This document shows positions 8,196 to 15,986 of a stretch of 25,915 bases of DNA, piece after piece. Each line of letters begins with the position of its first letter. The first letter of the stretch is position 1. The translations under genes were made by a program, and so were the position numbers. The stretch lies in assembly GCA_964456625.1 (NCBI GenBank), contig CAYWBO010000042.1, positions 1-25,915 on the forward strand, written 5' to 3'. Under the pieces are notes generated by a model. The model saw only the letters and a program-made list of their open reading frames with translations, was not told where the DNA came from and did no database searches. This DNA is from Sulfidibacterium sp964456625. Lineage in GTDB: Bacteria; Bacteroidota; Bacteroidia; Bacteroidales; F082.

Positions 8196-9092
8196 TTCAA
8201 TAAAATGCGGTATTTCTTTTAGGTAATCTGCCAGCACAGAAATACCAATTAACGGCACGTTGCTTTCGGGCAGCTTTTGCAAACCGCATTTTGCATATGT
8301 CTTTTCTACGAGCCCGGCATCAAAGCCGGGCTTCATTTTATTCAGGAAAATATTTCTGATGCTGATATTGAATTTCGCCAGAAAATCCACAATCAGTTCC
8401 GATTCGGAAAAGGAAAGTTTATCTGTATTCAGTACAAGGTTTAAAATGGTTTGATTGTTATCGCCGAGTATTTGTTTGATGGCTTTATAATCTTCTACCT
8501 GCCGGTTGAGTTTGTTGAGGATCTTGTCTTTTTCGAATTCCCGGTTTCCCAGTTTGATCCGGGTGATGATCTGCCTTTTTTCGATGATCTTGTTCCGCAG
8601 CTTAACAAGATTTTCAAGCCAGTTTAAAGAAAGATGGGGAAGCGTAAGAAACTTCAGCGTCAATGCTGTTGGCGGCATGTCAAAAAGGATGTAATCCTCA
8701 TCGCCGGCACCCTCTACAATATTTTTGTACGCCATCAACAGGGCGTATTCTTCAATGCCAGGCGAATATTTGATCACATCGAAATAGTGTTCCAGATTAA
8801 AAGCCGTCAGATAAGAGTACGTCTGTTTCACCTGGGCATGGATGTTCTTCAGGTATTTGCTGACCCACACACCCGTTTCAACTTCTTTAACCGCTAAGTT
8901 TTCATGGATTTTAGTGTTCTTTTCCGAGAATTTTTTTTCGAAAATATCACTTTGATTGTGAGCCGGATCCAGGGAAACCAACAAGGTCTTTTTGCCGCTT
9001 TCCGCCAGGTGCAAAGCGGTAAGAGCAGCGGAAGTCGATTTTCCTACGCCCCCTTTTCCCAGGAAGAAAATATGCTTTGTTTTTTTATTCAT
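8190..9092 (-). CDS. ArsA/Get3-family P-loop ATPase (single domain)
   Basis: A 300-residue soluble ATPase of the SIMIBI ArsA/Get3 branch. It has the deviant Walker A GKGGVGKST at 12-20, switch I DPAHNQSD at 42-49, the SPGIEEYA motif at 110-117 (Get3: PGIDE), and switch II FDMPPTALTLKFLTLP at 137-152, where the usual TGHT is TALT. An adenine-contact NK lies at 251-252. Only one cysteine (Cys269) is present, so neither the Get3 zinc CxxC nor an ArsA metalloid site can be formed; arsenite export is therefore unlikely, and no arsB or arsR is nearby. It starts one base after the stop of the 98-residue gene, in a string with a 4-TM protein and cstA. Client or partner is unknown; these neighbours are the best candidates. 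Confidence 0.88.
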   Translation of the reverse strand: MNKKTKHIFFLGKGGVGKSTSAALTALHLAESGKKTLLVSLDPAHNQSDIFEKKFSEKNTKIHENLAVKEVETGVWVSKYLKNIHAQVKQTYSYLTAFNLEHYFDVIKYSPGIEEYALLMAYKNIVEGAGDEDYILFDMPPTALTLKFLTLPHLSLNWLENLVKLRNKIIEKRQIITRIKLGNREFEKDKILNKLNRQVEDYKAIKQILGDNNQTILNLVLNTDKLSFSESELIVDFLAKFNISIRNIFLNKMKPGFDAGLVEKTYAKCGLQKLPESNVPLIGISVLADYLKEIPHFIEL

Positions 9093-9093
9093 G

Positions 9094-9390
9094 TTACGTC
9101 ACTTCAAAGGCAGAGAACAACTCAGAAAGGGGTGCTGCCGCCGTGTCAACTTTGTTCAGCATCAGCAGGAAGTGCTGTTCCATCTCCGGGAGGAGGTCCA
9201 GGGTGATCTGCATCGGAGGGGAGGGGAACCCGACAAAAGAGCCAAGTGTCAGTAATCCGAAGATGTTTTCCATTTCACCCAGCTCATATTCCAGCGTCTG
9301 CACCGCCGATTCATTTCCAAACTTCACATACGAATGCCATTTCCGCAAAACAAATGCTGCCATGCTGCGCAAAAGATCCCTGAATTTCAT
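9094..9390 (-). CDS. Uncharacterised 98-residue protein in ATPase operon
   Basis: A small, probably soluble and mostly helical protein without a signal peptide or cysteine. The N-terminus is basic (MKFRDLLRSMAAFVLRKWHSY), then an acidic helix leads into LLTLGSFVGFPSPPMQI (about 46-62) and LDLLPEMEQHFLLMLNK (64-80). It overlaps the upstream 4-TM gene by four bases (ATGA, 9387-9390) and ends one base before the ATPase ATG, so translation of all three is probably coupled; this arrangement is the main evidence that the gene is real. The pattern of a glycine-proline turn followed by a LELLP-type helix reminds me of small proteins annotated as cory-CC-star, but the terminal CC of that family is absent and I could not verify the match. 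Function unknown. Confidence 0.75.
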   Translation of the reverse strand: MKFRDLLRSMAAFVLRKWHSYVKFGNESAVQTLEYELGEMENIFGLLTLGSFVGFPSPPMQITLDLLPEMEQHFLLMLNKVDTAAAPLSELFSAFEVT

Positions 9391-9857
9391 GATTCTATAT
9401 TTGGTTCAGACGCTTTGATCCTGAAAATCTTCATTTCAAACTTTACCTTTCTTACAGATGGAAAATAATAATAGGCGGCGTAAAGTGCGAGGATGGTAAT
9501 GAAGATATTTGCCTTATTTGTCTTGTCGAAAGCTATCGAAAACACTAAAAAATAAGGTGTTATCAAAGCAAATGTCATCTGTATCTTTTCAAAACGAATG
9601 AAAATAGCTTCCGAAATTCCTTTTTTGTGGCGGATCTTGAAAACAAAATAACTTCGGAAAAAAACGGGAAATGCAATTCCGATAGCAGCGGCCAACGCAA
9701 CCAGGATATCATTGATCAGATTTCCATGACCCGGGGTGGCACCCTGCCATCTTAACTGATCCCCGAACAAATAAAGCAGACCCATCAGGATGACGGCAGG
9801 AATTAACTGTAAAAGATAACGGCGTTTCAGATATTTAGAAATTTCTATTGCATCCAT
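9387..9857 (-). CDS. Uncharacterised 4-TM membrane protein in ATPase operon
   Basis: A 156-residue integral membrane protein with four likely membrane spans at about 15-33, 46-68, 92-110 and 114-132. The N-terminus (MDAIEISKYLKRRY) and the loop between spans two and three (FKIRHKKGISEAIFIRFEK) are basic, and so is the tail KVKFEMKIFRIK, suggesting those face the cytoplasm. No catalytic or metal motif is seen, and I do not recognise the family. It follows cstA by 38 bases and overlaps the 98-residue gene by four, placing it between a transporter and a cytoplasmic ATPase; a membrane anchor or accessory subunit is a reasonable inference but no more than that. Confidence 0.8.
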   Translation of the reverse strand: MDAIEISKYLKRRYLLQLIPAVILMGLLYLFGDQLRWQGATPGHGNLINDILVALAAAIGIAFPVFFRSYFVFKIRHKKGISEAIFIRFEKIQMTFALITPYFLVFSIAFDKTNKANIFITILALYAAYYYFPSVRKVKFEMKIFRIKASEPNIES

Positions 9858-9895
9858 AAATTAAACTTAATCCCGGGAATAAACCTATCTGATCA

Positions 9896-11629
9896 TCAGC
9901 TGGCGCTTCTCATTTCTGATTCCATCAGTTTTTCCGTGTATTTCGTTTTGGCGAAGATTACAGCCCCTTCAATGCCAATCCAAATCAGACTGACGATGAT
10001 AACAAAATTAATGATTTCCAGCACCAAATTATGTCCGGCAATAAAGTTCAACTGATTGTCTATGGTGGCCCAAAGTGAAACCGTGAGCATGAAAACCGCC
10101 GGCACCGTGCTGACCATCCAGCCCCATTTGGTCCGGCCTTTCAGGTAGATGGTAATTACAATTAACGCCAGCGCGGCCAGCGATTGGTTTACAGCCCCAA
10201 AAAGAGGCCACAGCGACATGGCACCCGTCCCGCTTGCACCAGATGAGAAGACCAGTAACAGTGCAGCCAGTACTACAAAACCCGTTGAGACAAATTTGTT
10301 TCTGAAAACTTTGGGGAAAGTTTCGGTCAACAGGTAGCGCTGGACCCGGGTAGCCGTATCCAGGGTGGTTCCGGCGAAGGAAGCCACGAAAACGCCCATC
10401 AGTGTTACCGCTATGGCCTTTGGGATTCCGATGGTTTCAATCATATTTCCGGCCCCTTCCACGAAAGCACCGACTTTGGAACTCAATCCGCCTGCAGCAG
10501 TCCAGGAGGAATAATGGCTTGTCCAGGCTGCCAGCCCGGTGATTTCTTTTCCATGATTAATATAACCCATGCCAATACCGGCGGTGGCGGCAATAATAAC
10601 CAAAACAGCCAGAGAGCCTTCCAGCAGCATGCTGCCGTAACCCACAAACAAAGAGTCGGACTCCTGCCGCACCTGTTTGCTGGATGTTCCGGACGACACC
10701 AGAGAATGGAATCCGGAAACCGCACCGCAGGCGATGGTGATAAACAGGAACGGCCACATAGACGGCGAGCCGGCAGGATGCATCCTTATTGCCGGCGCTA
10801 CCGTAGGCATGTGCCCGCTAAAGCCGGCAAAAAGTACTCCGAAAACCAACAGGGCCATGGCAACCACCAGTTGATGTGCATTGATATAATCGCGGGGTTG
10901 CAAGAGGGTTACCACCGGCAACACGGAAGCTGTGAATGCATAAATCAGTAAAATGATGGTCCACACAGCTACGGAAGACAATCCAAAGAACGAAGGCATG
11001 GCCAGCGGAAAATACGATCCCACCACGATGGACAAATACATGACAATTACGGCTATGATGGACCAAAGTGTAAGGTTTTTTCCTTTTTTATAGACCAGAT
11101 AACCCAGATAAATCGCGATGGGGATTTGTGCCCAGACCGGAAATACCGACTGCGGATACAGCTTGAAAAGAATGGCGATGATCAGACCGAAAATCGCCAC
11201 GGTAATCCACAATTCGAGAAAGATCACAAAGAAGAAGAAATATTTGGTCCTGGCATTGATATACTTGCCTGCGAATTCGGAAATGGATTTGCCCTGATTC
11301 CGCATGGAAAGGATCAGGCTGCCAAAGTCATGCGTAGCCCCCATCACCAGCGAACCGACGAAAACCCATAACAAAGCCGGCATCCAGCCCCAAATCACGG
11401 CTATAGCCGGACCCACGATCGGCCCTGTGCCAGCAATAGAAGCAAAGTGGTGACCGAAGATGATTTCTTTTTTTGATGGAACAAAATCCTGGCCGTCTTC
11501 AAATTCCACGGAAGGGACCAGGTTCTCGTCGTTGAGTTTAAAAATCTTGTTTCCTATAAACTTTCCGTAAAGACGGTACATGACCAGATAGCCCGCAAAG
11601 GCCAGTACCATGATGAGTATCGATTCCAT
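9896..11629 (-). CDS. cstA: CstA-family carbon starvation transporter
   Basis: A 577-residue polytopic inner-membrane protein with about sixteen hydrophobic spans, a member of the CstA family known from enterobacteria to take up peptides and, in some members, pyruvate under nutrient limitation. The hallmark N-terminal block runs from GHHFASIAGTGPIVGPA (59-75) through WGWMPALLWVFVGSLVMGATHDF; the ISEFAGKYI and SGFHSLVSSGTSSKQ blocks and the TTLDTATRVQRYLL segment are also typical. It is shorter than E. coli CstA (about 700 residues), as common in Bacteroidota. The small YbdD/YjiX partner that follows cstA in enterobacteria is absent; instead a 4-TM protein, a 98-residue protein and an ArsA-like ATPase follow on the same strand with gaps of 38 bases or less. 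Substrate is not decidable here. Confidence 0.93.
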   Translation of the reverse strand: MESILIMVLAFAGYLVMYRLYGKFIGNKIFKLNDENLVPSVEFEDGQDFVPSKKEIIFGHHFASIAGTGPIVGPAIAVIWGWMPALLWVFVGSLVMGATHDFGSLILSMRNQGKSISEFAGKYINARTKYFFFFVIFLELWITVAIFGLIIAILFKLYPQSVFPVWAQIPIAIYLGYLVYKKGKNLTLWSIIAVIVMYLSIVVGSYFPLAMPSFFGLSSVAVWTIILLIYAFTASVLPVVTLLQPRDYINAHQLVVAMALLVFGVLFAGFSGHMPTVAPAIRMHPAGSPSMWPFLFITIACGAVSGFHSLVSSGTSSKQVRQESDSLFVGYGSMLLEGSLAVLVIIAATAGIGMGYINHGKEITGLAAWTSHYSSWTAAGGLSSKVGAFVEGAGNMIETIGIPKAIAVTLMGVFVASFAGTTLDTATRVQRYLLTETFPKVFRNKFVSTGFVVLAALLLVFSSGASGTGAMSLWPLFGAVNQSLAALALIVITIYLKGRTKWGWMVSTVPAVFMLTVSLWATIDNQLNFIAGHNLVLEIINFVIIVSLIWIGIEGAVIFAKTKYTEKLMESEMRSAS

Positions 11630-11801
11630 ATTTTAAGGTTTTATTTTCGAAATTGCCTCACAAGATAAATAAATTTCTGAAAAATAACCTGTATGATCAA
11701 TTGACATAGGATTATAACTGAGATTGCTTACATATTGGAATCACTTGACCCCGTTGATGATTTGACGGAGTTTTTATTCCTGTTGTTCAGTTATTTAATT
11801 G

Positions 11802-13112
11802 CTATTTTTTTACCCGCACTTTTATTGGAAGTGTAAACATGAACGTGCTGCCAATTCCTACTTCACTTTCTACCCAAATTTTCCCATTATGCTTTTCTAC
11901 AAAGTCTTTACAAAGCATTAATCCTAAGCCAGATCCTGTTTCCCCAGCCGTACCTTTTGTTGTAAGAACTTCTGAAATATCGAACAGTTTATTTAATGCA
12001 TCATGTGCGATACCAATTCCATTGTCCGAAACCGAAATTGTAATGTTATCAGAATTTTCCTCTGCTTTAATATTTATTGCACCTCCGTTGCTTGTAAATT
12101 TTATGGCATTTGATACAAGATTTCTTAATACCGTTTTTAACATATCAATATCCGCAAATACATTTAGATGGTCTGCTAAAGAATAATTGATCGTGATGTT
12201 TTTTTCTTTGGCATTTGGATTAAGAATTTCAACGATGTTCATGCAAATGTCTTCAAAACGCAGGTTTTGCGGATTGAAAGGGATCTTGCCTTGTTGAGTC
12301 CTTGCCCACATCAAAATGGCTTCCAGTAGATTGTTTGTGGTTCTTGCCGATTTATTAATGTGCCCTGCGATTTCTTTAATTTCGTCTGAATTGAGACTGT
12401 CAATCTCGGTTGATAATACATCTGAGAATCCAAGAATGCTATTAAATGGATTTTTTAAATCGTGTCCAAGTATAGAAATAAACCGGTCTTTATCGGCATT
12501 GAGTTGCCGAAGTTTTATTTCGCTCTTTTCTGCTTTAAGTCTTTCAAGAGTATAGTTTTTGTGAACAAACCTGATAATTAGATATATGAAGTAAGAAGAG
12601 AAAATTAGTGTAACGATATAGTCAATCCAGCGGTCTGTTTTCGTAGGAAAGTTTATAATTAAGTCTGGCCTGTAGAATTGAAGAAGAAGAATAACAATAT
12701 TCACAACAATGAAAAGAATGAGAATATATTTCTTGGTTTTATAGGGAACCACTATCATTCCAAGGATTAATATTATAAATTCAGGCATTATATCCGACCC
12801 ATTAATGCCACCATTAAGAATCCAAATAGTTGAAACTCCCAATATTCCAATTATAATAACTGGTATGGCAAAAGGTTTAACGATGCTTTTAAATCTTACA
12901 AAATAGTAAGTGGCTATCAGCAAAACAGATATAAAGAGTAGTATTATGAATACAATTAATGAAGGAAAAGTAATATAGTTGATTATTCCACCTATAGTAC
13001 TCATCAATATTCCGACGATAATTGCAGACAATAAAATACGATGCTCCAACGTGAAATTTTCATCCTCTGCAAAAATGTAATCACGGATTTCTTTAATTCT
13101 TTTCTTTATCAT
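11802..13112 (-). CDS. Orphan membrane sensor histidine kinase
   Basis: A 436-residue kinase from the ATG at 13110-13112 (a GTG just before adds one residue). Six probable membrane spans fill residues 25-185 with very short loops, so sensing is likely within or at the membrane; a short coiled coil (about 188-210) leads to the HisKA domain with phospho-acceptor His217 in ILGHDLKNPFNSILGFSD. The ATPase domain has the N-box RNLVSNAIKFT, DNGIGIA (about 363-369) and GSGLGL (393-398). There is no receiver domain and no response regulator on either side, so its partner lies elsewhere. The gene is clearly more AT-rich than cstA and mnmE, which may signal transfer. A perfect 15-nt palindrome overlaps its start codon. 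Signal unknown. Confidence 0.92.
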   Translation of the reverse strand: MIKKRIKEIRDYIFAEDENFTLEHRILLSAIIVGILMSTIGGIINYITFPSLIVFIILLFISVLLIATYYFVRFKSIVKPFAIPVIIIGILGVSTIWILNGGINGSDIMPEFIILILGMIVVPYKTKKYILILFIVVNIVILLLQFYRPDLIINFPTKTDRWIDYIVTLIFSSYFIYLIIRFVHKNYTLERLKAEKSEIKLRQLNADKDRFISILGHDLKNPFNSILGFSDVLSTEIDSLNSDEIKEIAGHINKSARTTNNLLEAILMWARTQQGKIPFNPQNLRFEDICMNIVEILNPNAKEKNITINYSLADHLNVFADIDMLKTVLRNLVSNAIKFTSNGGAINIKAEENSDNITISVSDNGIGIAHDALNKLFDISEVLTTKGTAGETGSGLGLMLCKDFVEKHNGKIWVESEVGIGSTFMFTLPIKVRVKK

Positions 13113-13125
13113 CACATCATGTGAT
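13111..13125. promoter_or_regulatory. Perfect palindrome at the kinase start codon
   Basis: ATCACAT-C-ATGTGAT has seven-base perfect arms around one base and overlaps the first codons of the kinase gene. It is too tight for a stable RNA hairpin with all pairs formed, so a dimeric DNA-binding regulator is the more natural reader. Regulator unknown; chance is possible in AT-rich DNA. Confidence 0.35.
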
Positions 13126-13200
13126 TTAATAGAATTATTGTTATCGAAAAATATTTCAGCAAGTAAAGTTTATCAGTTATTACAATGCTTTTTGATTAGC

Positions 13201-13362
13201 TCAAAACAATAAAATCCTACTTATCGATCTTGAATTATAATCATTGCAATCTGCTTCAAATTCCAACTCTTTATCGCCTTGCATGACAAAAGCTGTTTGC
13301 TCAAAGATAACTATATTTTTGTTGAATTTACTGATTTTTAAGGTGGTTTCATTGCCGCTCAT
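13201..13362 (-). CDS. Short unrecognised ORF or 3' gene remnant
   Basis: A 53-residue frame from the ATG at 13360-13362 to TGA at 13201-13203, on the kinase strand and 88 bases upstream of it. The product starts MSGNETTLKISKFNKNIVI, continues with EQTAFVMQGDKELEFEADC and ends ISRILLF. Its charged, balanced composition looks like real protein rather than noise, and the frame stays open upstream to a TGA at 13420-13422, without another ATG. It could therefore be a small gene, or the 3' end of a gene whose front was lost. I do not recognise a family. The remaining parts of the 13113-13530 gap show nothing else convincing. Confidence 0.35.
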   Translation of the reverse strand: MSGNETTLKISKFNKNIVIFEQTAFVMQGDKELEFEADCNDYNSRSISRILLF

Positions 13363-13530
13363 TATGGGCAATTGGATAGGATCATTGTCCCCGTCTGTGG
13401 GTTGGAGACTTAATGGAAATCAGTTATCATTTTTGGTAGCTATAAATTTTAATACCCGTCATACGGGAGTTATGTTGAGAAAACATAAAACACTGTTGTT
13501 TTAAGGCAGGGTTTGTTGAGATTGGAGTGA

Positions 13531-14940
13531 TTACTTACCGATACAAAACTTACCGAAGATATTTCCAAGAATCTCGTCTGTAGTCACTTCGCCGGTGATG
13601 GATCCCAGATAATAAAGTGCCTGCCGGATGTCGATGGCGATCAGGTCGGTGGGGACATTCTGATGGAATCCGTTTTCGATACTTTCGATGCTGTCCAGGG
13701 CATTTGAAATGGCTTCGAAGTGTCTTGAATTATTTACCAGGATTTCATCGGTCAGACTGTCGTGTTTAACATGATTTACAAGCGTTTCGGCCAGAAGATG
13801 AATGTTTTCTTTTCTTTTGGCGGAAACAAATACGGTTTCCAGCTCCAGAAATTCCTTGAAATGCGCCGGAATTTCCTTGAGTTTATCTATTTTGTTGGCC
13901 ACCAGAATAAAATGACGGGTGCCGTCCTGAATATACGACTTGAATTCCTCCAGGATTTCTTCGATGCCTTGTTTATTCTCTTCACTGATATCACAAACGT
14001 AAAGGATCAGGGAGGCCCTGTTAATCTTATCATAGGTGATCTCGATCCCTTTGTTTTCGATCATGTCCTCTGAGCGGCGAAGGCCAGCTGTATCAATAAA
14101 TCGGAAGGTGTAACCTTCCAGCGCAATGGTGTCCTCGATGGCATCGCGGGTGGTGCCGGGAATTTCGGATACAATGGCTTTTTCTTCATTCAGAAGGGCA
14201 TTCAGAAGCGTGGATTTGCCCGTATTCGGTTTTCCTACGATGGCAACGGGAATTCCTTTCTTTAAAACGTTACCCATTCTGAAAGAATTTTTCAGCTGTT
14301 GGAGCTCGTTTTTTATTTCACTGACAAGTTCCAGAAACCGGCTTCGGTCTGCAAATTCCACATCTTCTTCGCTGAAATCCAGCTCCAGCTCAATCAGCGA
14401 AGCAAACTCCACCATCTTAGTCCTCAACTCGGTGATCTTGTGCGAGAATCCGCCCCGCATCTGCTGGATCGCCATTTTGTGGGCACTGATGGATTCCGAA
14501 GCGATCAGATCAGCGACCGCTTCAGCTTGAGAAAGGTCCATTTTTCCGTTCAGGAACGCCCGCATGGTAAATTCACCGGGATTGGCCATCCGGGCGCCTT
14601 TACTGATCAACACCTGCACCACCTGAGCCTGGATGAATTCGGAGCCGTGGCACGAAATCTCCACCACATCTTCACCGGTGTAGGAGTGGGGGGCTTTGAA
14701 ATAGCTGACCAGCACCTCATCCAGCAAGGTGTCGCCGTCATAAATCTGACCGAAATACTGGTAGCGATCCCGGACGTTTTCAGCGGTTAATTTATCGCCC
14801 GAATCCTTAAAAATTCCTAATAAGATCGGGAGGCTTTTTTCTCCTGATAATCTGATAATTGCGATAGCACCCATGCCTGGAGCAGTAGCGGGTGCACAAA
14901 TGGTATCCGTGTTGTAACTGTTTGAATGAGAATGGGTCAT
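13531..14940 (-). CDS. mnmE: tRNA-5-carboxymethylaminomethyl-U34 GTPase MnmE
   Basis: GTPase that, with MnmG, modifies the wobble uridine of several tRNAs using a folate one-carbon unit, glycine or ammonium. The 469-residue protein has the N-terminal folate-binding domain (DTICAPATAPGMGAIAIIRLSG; PGEFTMRAFLNGKMDLSQAEAVADLI), a helical domain and an inserted G domain: G1 GKPNTGKS at 236-243, G2 TTRD at 263-266, G3 DTAGLR at 283-288, G4 NKID at 349-352. It ends in the invariant FCIGK (465-469) whose cysteine is needed for modification. Length and all motifs are normal. It is transcribed away from sucD from a shared 113-bp intergenic region and has its own -7 box. Confidence 0.97.
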   Translation of the reverse strand: MTHSHSNSYNTDTICAPATAPGMGAIAIIRLSGEKSLPILLGIFKDSGDKLTAENVRDRYQYFGQIYDGDTLLDEVLVSYFKAPHSYTGEDVVEISCHGSEFIQAQVVQVLISKGARMANPGEFTMRAFLNGKMDLSQAEAVADLIASESISAHKMAIQQMRGGFSHKITELRTKMVEFASLIELELDFSEEDVEFADRSRFLELVSEIKNELQQLKNSFRMGNVLKKGIPVAIVGKPNTGKSTLLNALLNEEKAIVSEIPGTTRDAIEDTIALEGYTFRFIDTAGLRRSEDMIENKGIEITYDKINRASLILYVCDISEENKQGIEEILEEFKSYIQDGTRHFILVANKIDKLKEIPAHFKEFLELETVFVSAKRKENIHLLAETLVNHVKHDSLTDEILVNNSRHFEAISNALDSIESIENGFHQNVPTDLIAIDIRQALYYLGSITGEVTTDEILGNIFGKFCIGK

Positions 14941-14968
14941 GGGTTAATTTAAAATTAGTAATAAATAA

Positions 14969-14976
14969 CAAAAATA
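14969..14976 (-). promoter_or_regulatory. Predicted mnmE promoter, -7 box
   Basis: The minus strand reads TATTTTTG, fitting TAnnTTTG, 28 bases before the mnmE ATG. A TTTG on the same strand at 14999-15002 lies 22 bases further upstream, close to the usual -33 spacing of about 19-21. It shares the interval with the divergent sucD promoter. Confidence 0.5.
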
Positions 14977-15010
14977 CTTAAGAATTTTCAATTGATTACA
15001 AAAAACCTTT

Positions 15011-15018
15011 TACCTTTG
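15011..15018 (+). promoter_or_regulatory. Predicted sucD promoter, -7 box
   Basis: TACCTTTG matches the Bacteroidota -7 element and ends 35 bases before the sucD ATG. No clean -33 TTTG is seen at the expected distance, though TTG occurs at 14992-14994. Confidence 0.5.
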
Positions 15019-15053
15019 GAACTTCTTTCTACAGATCAAAAAAATTATATTCA

Positions 15054-15926
15054 ATGAGTGTTTTAGTTAATAAAGATTCCAGAGTTATCGTTCAGGGATT
15101 TACGGGAAGTGAAGGCACTTTTCATGCCTCCCAGATGATTGAATACGGAACAAATGTTGTTGGTGGAGTAACCCCTGGAAAAGGAGGACAAACTCATCTT
15201 GATAAACCAGTTTTCAATACGGTGAAGGACGCCGTTGACCAGGCTAAAGCCAATGTGTCGGTGATTTTCGTGCCGCCTGCCTTTGCCGCTGATGCCATTA
15301 TGGAAGCAGCCGAAGCCGGGATTAAGGTCATTATCTGCATCACAGAAGGCATTCCTACGGAAGACATGGTGAAAGTAAAGGAATATCTCAACGGTAAAGA
15401 TTGCCGACTGATCGGGCCGAATTGTCCGGGGGTGATTACGCCCGGAGAAGCAAAAGTGGGTATTATGCCCGGCTTTATCCATCAAAAGGGAAAAGTGGGT
15501 ATTGTTTCTCGTTCCGGCACCTTAACTTATGAGGCTGTGGATCAGTTGACAAAAGTGGGGTTGGGCCAGACAACCGCTATTGGAATCGGTGGCGATCCTA
15601 TCATCGGTACCACCACCCAGCAAGCTGTCGAACTTTTTATGAATGATCCGGAAACCGAAGGTATTGTGATGATCGGAGAAATTGGTGGCAGTATGGAAGC
15701 CGATGCTGCCTACTACATCAAGGATAAAGGAAATAAGCCGGTGGTGAGTTTCATTGCAGGAGCAACGGCTCCCAAGGGACGTACCATGGGCCATGCAGGC
15801 GCCATCATCGGTGGAAAAGCCGATACGGCGGAGGCTAAGAAAGCCATTTTACGCGAATGCGGCGTTCACGTGGTGGATTCTCCTGCAGAGATCGGAAAAA
15901 AAATGCTTGAGTTATTAGGGAACTAG
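15054..15926 (+). CDS. sucD: Succinyl-CoA ligase alpha subunit
   Basis: Alpha subunit of the TCA-cycle enzyme that interconverts succinyl-CoA and succinate with nucleotide triphosphate formation. The 290-residue protein has the CoA-binding Rossmann domain (VIVQGFTGSEGTFHASQMI; GGVTPGKGG), the GPNCPGVITPGEAKVGIMPG block and the C-terminal ligase domain with the phosphorylated histidine, His247, in GRTMGHAGAIIGG. Length is the family norm. The beta subunit gene sucC is not adjacent and must lie elsewhere. It is a single-gene unit: own promoter box, and a GC hairpin 23 bases after its stop. Confidence 0.97.
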   Translation: MSVLVNKDSRVIVQGFTGSEGTFHASQMIEYGTNVVGGVTPGKGGQTHLDKPVFNTVKDAVDQAKANVSVIFVPPAFAADAIMEAAEAGIKVIICITEGIPTEDMVKVKEYLNGKDCRLIGPNCPGVITPGEAKVGIMPGFIHQKGKVGIVSRSGTLTYEAVDQLTKVGLGQTTAIGIGGDPIIGTTTQQAVELFMNDPETEGIVMIGEIGGSMEADAAYYIKDKGNKPVVSFIAGATAPKGRTMGHAGAIIGGKADTAEAKKAILRECGVHVVDSPAEIGKKMLELLGN

Positions 15927-15949
15927 TTTTTATATTGGGCTTTTATGAA

Positions 15950-15976
15950 AAGGGGCGCTCTTTCAGGGCGCCCCTT
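15950..15976. terminator. GC-rich terminator hairpin between sucD and plsY
   Basis: AAGGGGCGC and GCGCCCCTT form a perfect nine-base stem around a nine-base loop between convergent sucD and plsY. Read on the minus strand the stem is followed by TTCATAAAA, so the T-run is better for the tpiA-prmA-plsY operon, but it probably ends transcription from both sides. Confidence 0.8.
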
Positions 15977-15986
15977 ATGATGTGAT

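Noticed and set aside
8190..9092. Arsenite efflux ATPase (arsA) as the gene name
   Set aside because: Only one half-ATPase with a single cysteine, no metalloid-binding cysteine set, and no arsB, arsC, arsD or arsR beside it.
10514..10951. Plus-strand frame of 145 codons inside cstA
   Set aside because: Fully antisense to a well-supported transporter, with a His-, Gln- and Arg-rich composition typical of a shadow frame.
11751..11768. Hairpin CCGT...ACGG followed by AGTTTTT on the plus strand
   Set aside because: Looks like a weak terminator, but the neighbouring genes are on the minus strand, where no T-run follows; only four strong pairs.
13302..13309. TATCTTTG on the minus strand as the kinase promoter
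   Set aside because: Matches the -7 consensus but lies within the short coding frame and almost 190 bases upstream, without a -33 element.
13244..13504. Plus-strand frame of 86 codons in the kinase upstream gap
   Set aside because: Overlaps the better minus-strand frame at 13201-13362, and its product shows no domain or coding character.
14299..14790. Plus-strand frame of 163 codons inside mnmE
   Set aside because: Antisense to a complete MnmE with all motifs; no recognisable domain of its own.
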